Notes under the pieces: generated by a model
What the model saw: only the letters and a program-made list of their open reading frames with translations
What the model was told of the DNA's origin: nothing
The model's database searches: none
Assembly (NCBI GenBank): GCA_964643965.1
Contig: CAZXVH010000006.1
Coordinates: forward strand, 1-64,000
Source: GCA-2746795 sp964643965
Lineage (GTDB): Bacteria > Chloroflexota > Anaerolineae > Promineifilales > Promineifilaceae
Direction: 5' to 3'
Length of the DNA stretch: 64,000 nucleotides
Shown here: positions 26,422 to 32,623 of the stretch, one piece after another
How positions within the stretch are numbered: position 1 is the stretch's first letter
How the letters are laid out: every line of letters starts with the position of its first letter
Position numbers and translations under genes: made by a program

Positions 26422-26453
26422 ATGCGTGATGCGTCAGGGCACACATCACGCAT
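26422..26453 (+). terminator. Hairpin after tupA
   Basis: Perfect 10-bp arms ATGCGTGATG and CATCACGCAT with a 12-nt loop lie just after the tupA stop and are followed by TTTCCCCTCC. It is plausible as the end of the tup operon, although the T-run is weak. Confidence 0.55.
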
Positions 26454-27032
26454 TTCCCCTCCTTCCAGTCGTGATATTTGGGTGACAACGGCCGTTTTTT
26501 GCACTATTTTTGCTACCAAAAAAAATAAGGCCGAAGTCCGTTTTTTATCTGAAGTGGCAATTTATCCCGCAAAAATGCTTGATAAAACACCTGTTTTCAT
26601 CATATCCAGCATGTTTCGCCGATTTTTCATCCCATATCGGAGATTATCCAGCATTTCTTGCCGGATAACACGAATTTAGGGGTGTTATCCGGCAAGCGTG
26701 CAGGTTAATAATAATTGCACGAACAGGATAAAACAAAGAAAGGCTAACAGCCTAACCAACGGCTTGGGGAAAAGAAAACAACCAGAAAACGAGATAAAAT
26801 CCCCATAGCCAACGCCATACGCAGTTCGTGCAACAAAACTTGCACCAGACGCAGCCACACCATAAACGACAGAGCTTTTTTGCTCAGAGGCGATCTTGGT
26901 TTACTGGCTGCGCTGGTGAAGCAAGCATTAGGCCATTTGTTGTCGCAGAAAGTAGCTTGAGTTGCCTGTAGCCTCCCTGCAACTTGTTTACTGTGAATCA
27001 AGCATTCGAAGGATAAAGTTGAGGTACGTAAC
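26454..27032. other. Gene-poor left flank of an accessory island
   Basis: No supported gene lies in about 580 bp of AT-richer sequence. A perfect 14-bp hairpin TTGCCGGATAACAC/GTGTTATCCGGCAA (26658-26695, 10-nt loop) without a T-run stands out. One AACGGCCGTT lies near 26488; the next exact copy is only at 29931. A 96-codon minus-strand frame (26744-27034) shows no recognisable domain and was not called. Confidence 0.5.
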
Positions 27033-27491
27033 ATGGCAAGAGCACCATTTCAAGTACTGGTCTATCCTTATCGGCAGGTCAATAATGGTGAATTTGAGTA
27101 TGCGTTACTCAAAAGGTCGGACTCTGGATATTGGCAAGGGGTAGCAGGAGCCGGTGAAGATAACGAGTCTATTCTTGAGGCAGCCAGACGAGAAACTTGC
27201 GAGGAAACTGGTTTAAGGGAAGATTCGTTCTTTTTCCAACTGGACACGATTGAACCCATTCCCGTAACTGAATTCAAAGATAGTTGCCTTTGGGGCGATA
27301 GTGTATACGTAATACCTCAATACTGCTTCGGTGTCTCAGTCACAGATGGAGAGATTGTTGTTTCGCGAGAACATACTGATTACAAGTGGTTGAAGTATGA
27401 AGAAGCACACAGTTTACTCAGGTACGACGGTAACAAAACGGCATTGTGGGAATTGGACAGGAAGCTTAAAGGATTAGGGCCACGGGATTGA
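27033..27491 (+). CDS. Nudix hydrolase (dihydroneopterin-triphosphate/dATP pyrophosphatase-like)
   Basis: This 152-residue Nudix enzyme hydrolyses a nucleoside diphosphate linked to another group. The Nudix box GX5EX7REUXEEXGU is visible from GAGEDNE through RRETCEETGL (around residues 41-63), and the N-terminal PFQVLVYPYRQVNNGEFEYA strand is typical of NudB-like members. Base composition is lower in GC than in the flanking operons, and the gene begins the accessory island. It has no AACGGCCGTT copy. Confidence 0.85.
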   Translation: MARAPFQVLVYPYRQVNNGEFEYALLKRSDSGYWQGVAGAGEDNESILEAARRETCEETGLREDSFFFQLDTIEPIPVTEFKDSCLWGDSVYVIPQYCFGVSVTDGEIVVSREHTDYKWLKYEEAHSLLRYDGNKTALWELDRKLKGLGPRD

Positions 27492-27640
27492 TGGCGAAAT
27501 CTAACCATACCAGATTCTTTTCACGTTGATAAGTTTAGTTCAGGCATTTCGCAGTTTGGGGTATACTTTTCATGATGATCAAATATATTGATGAGCGATG
27601 GCCTGATAGTATATGGTGGAAAATAAGTGGGAGTAAAAAT

Positions 27641-27949
27641 ATGAACCAAACTGCGACGATTCAGCAATTAACAAATCGCCTAAGACGGATTGAAGCGGAA
27701 ATTGTTGCTGTCCGTGAGGAATTGAAGACGTTACCTAGACAACAGGATCATCCCCTTCCCTTTGATGCAACTGTCTCTGATACTTGGGTAAACAAGGCAG
27801 CGCTTAGAGAACAGATCCGACGTTTGTTTCTTACTTTATCCATTCAAGGCGAACCCGTTGGGGTTGAAGCGCTACAAAAACGGATGCGTGAAGCCGAACT
27901 GGCATCTAATGAGTTAAGCCAAAGCATCATTGCCGCACGTGAGGAATAG
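27641..27949 (+). CDS. Putative antitoxin partner of the PIN toxin
   Basis: This 102-residue, highly charged, mainly helical protein (MNQTATIQQLTNRLRRIEAE and on) has a predicted coiled-coil start and the element PVGVEALQKRMREAELASNE near its end. It is not a family I recognise by name. Its position, ending 4 bp before a PIN-domain gene, suggests it is the antitoxin. I start at the ATG at 27641 with GGGAG upstream rather than at 27572. Confidence 0.6.
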   Translation: MNQTATIQQLTNRLRRIEAEIVAVREELKTLPRQQDHPLPFDATVSDTWVNKAALREQIRRLFLTLSIQGEPVGVEALQKRMREAELASNELSQSIIAAREE

Positions 27950-27953
27950 CATT

Positions 27954-28460
27954 GTGGTACAGGTCTATTTCGATGCCAGCGCCCTGGTAAAGCGGTATTC
28001 TTCAGAAGATGGAACAGAGTTGGTCAATGAGCTTTTTCACCAGCTACCTGCTGAGCAAATGACCTGCGCTGTGATTGGCATTCTTGAGATCATTTCTGTT
28101 TTAGCGCGTAAACGGAATGACGGCCGTTTATCACTAAGACTGTTCACCCAAGTGATGGTTGAATTGAACCAAGAAATCATAGAAGATGAAGCTTTTCCTA
28201 TCGCGTCCGTAGATGATGAACTCATCTTATCCGCACTGGATTTGATCGCTCACCATAATATCAATGCCACAGACGCTATCATCTTACGCTCGTGCCTAAA
28301 TCTGCAACAAGCCCTACAGAATCAAGGACATCGTCTGGTCTTATGGAGTTGTGATAAGCGTCTACTCCGTGCCGCTCAGCATGAAGGCGTTGATGTATTT
28401 GATCCCGAAGTTGAGACAAAAGCGCAGTTGCAAACACTATTAAGCGGTTCCTCAGTCTGA
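27954..28460 (+). CDS. PIN-domain ribonuclease toxin (VapC-like)
   Basis: This 168-residue PIN nuclease is probably the toxin of a type II module that cuts RNA. The acidic active-site residues are in VYFDASALVKRY (first Asp), GILEIISVLAR (Glu), NATDAIILRS (Asp) and LWSCDKRLLRAA (last Asp). A GTG at 27954 is the likely start, with GAGG at good spacing. The charged small protein immediately upstream would be the antitoxin. A near copy of the genome palindrome (GACGGCCGTTT) is present. Confidence 0.82.
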   Translation: MVQVYFDASALVKRYSSEDGTELVNELFHQLPAEQMTCAVIGILEIISVLARKRNDGRLSLRLFTQVMVELNQEIIEDEAFPIASVDDELILSALDLIAHHNINATDAIILRSCLNLQQALQNQGHRLVLWSCDKRLLRAAQHEGVDVFDPEVETKAQLQTLLSGSSV

Positions 28461-28500
28461 GAACAGACTAACCGACCCTCTCTTAAAATCGGTATCGGAT

Positions 28501-28521
28501 GACATAATACCGGATTATGTC
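28501..28521 (+). terminator. Hairpin after the PIN gene
   Basis: GACATAAT and ATTATGTC pair over a 5-nt loop and are followed by TTCATC. It is a weak candidate for a terminator of the toxin operon. Confidence 0.4.
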
Positions 28522-28784
28522 TTCATCAATAAGATACGGCCTAACAACACTAAGAACCATCGCACCCCTTATGATTGGGCATCAGGCACCTATGTAATCG
28601 TGATCGAGAGAATAATGCAGCCTAACAAATAATGAAGCTGACACGCGAGATCAAGGCTCATTCACGATTTAAGGATGGGGTAACTATATTCCTCATTGAC
28701 AGATAGCGGCTTTACTCTCTCAATGTACCGCTTATTTGCGTAAACATGACTGCAACCAGTTGCATTTTCAGTTAGAATAAGTGT
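28522..28784. other. Island spacer with direct repeat GCCTAACAA
   Basis: No gene is supported here. The word GCCTAACAA occurs at 28539-28547 and 28620-28628. It resembles the 5' core of integron attC sites, but no 3' GTTRRRY partner or cassette stem was found. Confidence 0.4.
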
Positions 28785-29100
28785 ATGCAAAATATCTTAG
28801 TACGCATTAAACGCGCCGTGTTGGCTGGCAACTAACTATGCTTTCAGTGAAAAAGCCCGTCTGGAAATGGAAACTGATGGCTTAACGGAGTTGGATATAG
28901 CAGAATCAATATTGAACGCTGTCGCAATCTACAAAAGAATCCGGTCACGAAGCCCACACCGACAACACAGTCGTGAATATCTTTACGTGATACAAAGCAC
29001 GAATCTCGAAGGGCTGATGATTTACACAAAAGGCAAGTTGGTTACCGAAGTGGATGTAGAAAAATATTACTTCTTGATCTCTTCTAAAAAAGCACTCTGA
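28785..29100 (+). pseudogene. MqsR/DUF4258-like toxin gene broken by a 4-bp duplication
   Basis: The reading MQNILVRIKRAVLAGN starts at the ATG at 28785 and stops at TAA 28833. The rest, YAFSEKARLEMETDGLTELD and on to EVDVEKYYFLISSKKAL, continues in the next frame from 28837 to 29100. At the junction AACT is present twice in tandem (28830-28837); removing one copy restores one frame of about 103 codons. The protein resembles the DUF4258-type toxins that usually precede YgiT-type zinc-finger antitoxins, and such a gene follows here. The toxin is therefore probably inactive, unless a shorter 77-residue form from the ATG at 28867 is made. Confidence 0.75.
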
Positions 29101-29110
29101 GGATTAGATT

Positions 29111-29320
29111 ATGTTAGAAATTACAGTTTGTCCAGTTTGTGGAGGCAAGGTAAAGAAGGTTAAGGAAGATTGGGCTGGTGAATACGAGGGACAAAAATAT
29201 ATTGTTCCCGATCTAGAATATTACGTTTGTGAAGAATGTGGCGAGAAAATCTATCCTCGTGAAGCAATGCAGAAAATCCAAGCCTATTCTCCTGCTTATC
29301 AATTCGCTGAACCAGCATAA
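29111..29320 (+). CDS. YgiT-type zinc-finger protein (MqsA-like antitoxin)
   Basis: This 69-residue protein has two CxxC pairs, VCPVCGG and VCEECGEKIY, which would bind one zinc. MQKIQAYSP follows in the usual place. It corresponds to the N-terminal half of MqsA; the DNA-binding half is absent, as in many stand-alone members. It follows the broken toxin gene after 10 bp. The last residues (YQFAEPA) run into a Nudix fragment, so the natural C-terminus may have been altered by the rearrangement. Confidence 0.82.
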   Translation: MLEITVCPVCGGKVKKVKEDWAGEYEGQKYIVPDLEYYVCEECGEKIYPREAMQKIQAYSPAYQFAEPA

Positions 29321-29531
29321 AGAAAATTGGCTGCCCGGCGGCGGCATCGAAGCCGGAGAAACGCCGGAACAAGCGTTGACCCGTGAACTGCTTGAAGAAG
29401 CCAACGCCACTCTCCACCAATTGGTTAAGCTGGGCGTCCAATGTACCGAGCAAGACGATGGCGCACGCAGCTACCAGACGTTTTACTGGGGTCGCATCAG
29501 CTTATCAGGAAGGGCAGCCATTTCATCCTGA
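29312..29531 (+). pseudogene. Nudix hydrolase remnant (5' end missing)
   Basis: An open frame enters at a junction near 29312 with ENWLPGGGIEAGETPEQALT, then RELLEEANATL (the Nudix box), and continues to FYWGRISL before a frameshift ends it at 29531. The N-terminal strands expected before the box are missing because the sequence joins the YgiT-type gene there. It is a truncated and frameshifted copy. Confidence 0.72.
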
Positions 29532-29619
29532 GAGATTGGGGAAGTGGCGGCTGCCACCGGCCGGCGCCGATATTCCGCCAGCGGTATGGCAAGAGGCGCT
29601 GACAGCACAAAAGGAAACG

Positions 29620-29734
29620 ACGCCCCCGCCAGAAGCAGGATTGGGCTACGGCCGACCGGTTACGTGACGAAATTGTGGCGCTGGGCTGGCAGGTGCAGGA
29701 TACGGCCGATGGACCGCAGTTGGTGAAGGAATAA
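29620..29734 (+). pseudogene. Cysteinyl-tRNA synthetase C-terminal remnant
   Basis: In one frame the bases read RQKQDWATADRLRDEIVALG and on through WQVQDTADGPQLVKE to a stop at 29732-29734. This matches the C-terminal end of cysteinyl-tRNA synthetase (ADRLRDEL..LG....D...G). The rest of the gene is absent. The 29535-29620 stretch before it reads RLGKWRLPPAGADIPPAVWQ in another frame and is unidentified. The area is a mosaic of gene ends. Confidence 0.65.
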
Positions 29735-29739
29735 TCGAC

Positions 29740-30759
29740 CTATTCCGACAGGGTGTGCTCCCGAGGCCAACTGCGGCCTAGATTTTGCTTCATTTTGTCC
29801 AGATAAGCCTGTTCCAGGTCAATGCCGGTGTAGTTTGCCAGTTTGAGGGTGTAGGCCAGGAGATCGGCCAGTTCGCTGCGCAGGCTGGCGCGGTAACGGT
29901 TGATGGCTTCACGATGCGCTTCTTGGGGGGAACGGCCGTTTCCCTGCAACCGCTTCCCTTCGCGCCAAATCTTCACCAACTCAGTGGACACTTCCCCCAC
30001 TTCTTCCGTTAGCAAAATGTAGTTGAAGAATAAATCAGGATCAAACTCCTTGCTGGCGTCCATCTGGCGGTGAAATTCCTGGTAAGCCGATAAACCGCCG
30101 CCATTTACCAGCATGGTTTTGGCGTCCACCGTCGCCATTTTGCCGCCGCCATTAGCTGCCAACGCCTCCCGAATTAAGCCGGCCGCATACTCAAGGTCTG
30201 CCTCATTAGCCAGGAAATCAAGCTGATTGGTATCGATCAACAGCACCGGAATTTCTTGCAAATTGGAGAGCCACGCCTGGTAGGCCGCTTGCAGCTCTCG
30301 GATATAGTCGGGGTCCATGTTGCGCTCATACGGCCGGTCCCGCAGGGCAATGCGGCGCATAATCACCTCATGATCCGCCTGCAAGTAGACGATGAGAGTG
30401 GGTTTGGGGATTTTTTCACCTAACGCCGCATGAACCCGGCCGTACATCGCCAGTTCATCATCCTTCAAGTTGAGCCAGGCAAACAGTTCATCTTTGGCAA
30501 AGGTATAGTCGGAGATCAGCAGCCCCTTCCGCAGCGCTTCCGGCACGGCCTGATGCTGTTGATGGTAACGACTGAGCAGGAAAAATAGCTGCGTCTGGAA
30601 AGCATACCGCTCCCGGTCGCCATAAAATTCAGCCAGGAACGGGTTTTCCTCGAAGACTTCCATGAGGATGGCGGCGTTAAATTTGGGTTGTAACAGACGA
30701 GCCAATGTGGTTTTGCCCACGCCGATGACGCCTTCGATAGCAATGTAGGTGTTAATCAT
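29740..30759 (-). CDS. Deoxynucleoside kinase fused to a MazG-like nucleotide pyrophosphohydrolase
   Basis: This 339-residue fusion has a deoxyadenosine/deoxyguanosine-type kinase at residues 1-205: P-loop GVIGVGKTTLARLLQ, FEENPFLAEFYGDRERYAFQ, the ISDYTFAKDELFAW segment and the lid RRIALRDRPYERNM. Residues 225-330 are an all-alpha MazG/dUTPase-like pyrophosphatase, seen in FNYILLTEEVGEVSTELVKI and SELADLLAYTLKLANYTGID. One chain would thus both make deoxynucleotides by salvage and remove faulty NTPs. The ATG at 30759 has AAGGA upstream. A frameshift-free fusion is clear, as no stop or start signal separates the halves. Confidence 0.88.
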   Translation of the reverse strand: MINTYIAIEGVIGVGKTTLARLLQPKFNAAILMEVFEENPFLAEFYGDRERYAFQTQLFFLLSRYHQQHQAVPEALRKGLLISDYTFAKDELFAWLNLKDDELAMYGRVHAALGEKIPKPTLIVYLQADHEVIMRRIALRDRPYERNMDPDYIRELQAAYQAWLSNLQEIPVLLIDTNQLDFLANEADLEYAAGLIREALAANGGGKMATVDAKTMLVNGGGLSAYQEFHRQMDASKEFDPDLFFNYILLTEEVGEVSTELVKIWREGKRLQGNGRSPQEAHREAINRYRASLRSELADLLAYTLKLANYTGIDLEQAYLDKMKQNLGRSWPREHTLSE

Positions 30760-30786
30760 GAAAAATCCTTCGTGAAACGTTTTTAA

Positions 30787-31557
30787 TTACGAACGGCCGC
30801 TCAACTCCGCCCGCAGCATGTCCACCTGATTCGGCTTGTCAGCATCCATGGCCAACTCAGCATAGGGCAGTTCGATTACCCGCGCCTGCCCGCCCAAGAT
30901 GCGCGTCGCCTCTTTTTCCAGTTCCTTGACGCCCAGTCGGCGAAAGAGAAACTTAAACATCATCTTAAACCCTACCACTTTAGCGATGCGCCAGGCATGT
31001 TTGCGAGCATTGACTAACGCCTCAAAAAAATCCTGATTGGCGTCAATGATAGAAACATGCAGCAATCCGAAGTCGCCGCCGGCAATTTCTACTCCTTTCA
31101 GTTTGACAAAGGTGCGCTTGGAGTTGGGGAAACGATCTTCCATGGTTTGGCGGGTAATGTAGGTGTAATAGTACATGGCATTCAGTGGTTGACATAACGC
31201 CACAGCGTCATCGACCATCGCCGGCGTTATCATGGGAATATCCGCCGAACAGACCATTACTACGCCGGTATCCTGTTTTTGCTCCCGCAGCCAGGCCACG
31301 CCCGCCAGGGCATTGGCAACCAGGCTGCCCTGGTCTGGTAAATGGTGAACCGGCCGTTGGAAAGTCATGCCCAGATCGCTACCCAGGCCCACCACCACCA
31401 CATCTTCAATACTTTGGGAGCCTTGCAATCCGTCTATGACCCGTTCCAACATGGTACGGCCGCCAAAATCGAGCAGCGCTTTAGGTTTGCCCTGCGTGTA
31501 AGCATACATCGGGTCTTCCGGGTCTGGCATCCCCCCGGCAATAACAACGCAGTCCAT
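30787..31557 (-). CDS. Nucleotidyltransferase (MobA/GlmU-like NTP transferase)
   Basis: This 256-residue GT-A fold nucleotidyltransferase begins MDCVVIAGGMPDPEDPMYAY with a modified NTP-binding loop, followed by KPKALLDFGGRTMLERVIDG. A metal-binding Asp lies in VVMVCSADIPMITPAMVDD. The C-terminus (from about residue 190) is specific to this subgroup. AACGGAGG before the ATG at 31557 fixes the start; the longer frame reads into a heptamer repeat. The neighbours are a quinate-dehydrogenase-like gene upstream and the dNK-MazG gene downstream, all on one strand. The sugar or alcohol substrate is unknown. Confidence 0.78.
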   Translation of the reverse strand: MDCVVIAGGMPDPEDPMYAYTQGKPKALLDFGGRTMLERVIDGLQGSQSIEDVVVVGLGSDLGMTFQRPVHHLPDQGSLVANALAGVAWLREQKQDTGVVMVCSADIPMITPAMVDDAVALCQPLNAMYYYTYITRQTMEDRFPNSKRTFVKLKGVEIAGGDFGLLHVSIIDANQDFFEALVNARKHAWRIAKVVGFKMMFKFLFRRLGVKELEKEATRILGGQARVIELPYAELAMDADKPNQVDMLRAELSGRS

Positions 31558-31590
31558 AATTTCCTCCGTTTTGGTAATCGATGATCGGCG

Positions 31591-31642
31591 TCTACTGTTT
31601 ACTGTACACTGTTCACTGTACACTGTTCACTGTACACTGTTC
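31591..31642. repeat. Heptanucleotide tandem repeat (CACTGTT/CACTGTA)
   Basis: Seven 7-nt units (TACTGTT, TACTGTA, then alternating CACTGTT and CACTGTA) lie between two minus-strand genes. They are the reverse complement of the unit at 23661-23752. Confidence 0.9.
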
Positions 31643-32537
31643 AAAGCACATGTACAGATGGCTTCAATTTTAAGTTTACCAACATATCATCCAGTTCAGC
31701 ATGGGTGAGGGGGCGGTTTTTAGCAGCAACGGCCGTTAACACCGCTTCCATCATATTAGTGCCAAAGGAACGGCCGTCTAGCTGCGGCGTGGTGGTGACC
31801 ACATGGCTCACACCCCGTTGGCGAAATAGTTCCATATCCTTGGCGGTCGTGGTATTGGTGGCAATCACCTTCCCGCTTAGATTCTCCGGCATATGTCGCT
31901 TAATATAGTGGCAATCACCGGCAATCACATCTGCCCACTCATAATATTTAGTGAACCTGGGCATAATTTCGTCCTGCTTTTCGCCCGTAGGGTAAAGAAA
32001 TTTGAGCGGCAGGCGGGTGGCAATGGGAACCAAAAACTTCGCCAGCAGATGCAATTGTTTGAGCGATCTCACCGGGATGGGGATGCCCAGGGCAAACATG
32101 AGATCACCGCACACCAGTTCATACCCGTGCCGCACAAAATCCAGGGTCATGCCATAGCGGTCTACGCCCACGGTGTTGAGCGCTTTGCCCGTGGCATACT
32201 GCGGTCCGATTTCATTAACCAGGGTCTCGACGATATGGCTCTCTAATGTGTTTTTCAGGCCGCTGCCATCCACTACCGGCGTCAAACGCACATTCTTGAC
32301 CAGCTTTTGAGCGTCGTGGATGGGATACCGCTTGTCGCCCATCTGTACCCAGAGGTCGATACCGCCTACGCCAAAAGCATCCACTTTGCCATCCAGTTCG
32401 GTGAACAGGGCTATCGCTTTCTCAACGTCGCCGTCCGTACCCCGCCGTTCGATGCTCACTGTTTCGCCCAGCAGATCCACTTCGACTTTTTTATCTCGTT
32501 CTGAACTGCCTAAGCTAATACTAACTGCTGTTTTCAT
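31641..32537 (-). CDS. Conserved protein, quinate 5-dehydrogenase-like
   Basis: This 298-residue protein starts MKTAVSISLGSSERDKKVEV. It contains DAFGVGGIDLWVQMGDKRYP, a TPVVDGSGLKNTLE segment, DRYGMTLDFVRHGYELVCGD and a late VIATNTTTAKDMELFRQRGV, VVTTTPQLDGRSFGTNMMEA. From memory this matches proteins labelled quinate 5-dehydrogenase in Chloroflexota genomes, but I see no textbook GxGGxx Rossmann motif at the start, so the catalytic label is doubtful. Its placement with a nucleotidyltransferase suggests a joint biosynthetic role. Confidence 0.6.
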   Translation of the reverse strand: MKTAVSISLGSSERDKKVEVDLLGETVSIERRGTDGDVEKAIALFTELDGKVDAFGVGGIDLWVQMGDKRYPIHDAQKLVKNVRLTPVVDGSGLKNTLESHIVETLVNEIGPQYATGKALNTVGVDRYGMTLDFVRHGYELVCGDLMFALGIPIPVRSLKQLHLLAKFLVPIATRLPLKFLYPTGEKQDEIMPRFTKYYEWADVIAGDCHYIKRHMPENLSGKVIATNTTTAKDMELFRQRGVSHVVTTTPQLDGRSFGTNMMEAVLTAVAAKNRPLTHAELDDMLVNLKLKPSVHVL

Positions 32538-32553
32538 GCCTCATCCTCATCAA

Positions 32554-32606
32554 TGGGAGCGCGGACAGCTTGTCCGCTTTGGGCGGACAAGCTATCCGCG
32601 CTCTCG
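32554..32606. repeat. GGAGCGCGG hairpin repeat, copy 3
   Basis: This is a diverged copy of the elements at 4339 and 4704: GGGAGCGCGGACAGCTTGTC, then a longer inner arm GGCGGACAAGCTATCCGCGC. It lies between the quinate-dehydrogenase-like gene and the subtilase gene. Confidence 0.7.
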
Positions 32607-32623
32607 GTCGGTGATATGTCCGT

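Noticed and set aside
26658..26695. The 14-bp hairpin as a transposon end
   Set aside because: No second copy, no flanking duplication and no transposase frame were seen near it.
26744..27034. 96-codon minus-strand frame as a gene
   Set aside because: It has no recognisable domain, no ribosome-binding site and low-complexity texture, and it lies in the gene-poor flank of the island.
28539..28628. GCCTAACAA repeats as integron attC sites
   Set aside because: Only the 5' RYYYAAC-type core is present. No GTTRRRY partner at the right distance (the nearest, GTTAGAA at about 28771, is the wrong sequence and too far), no cassette stem and no integrase gene were found.
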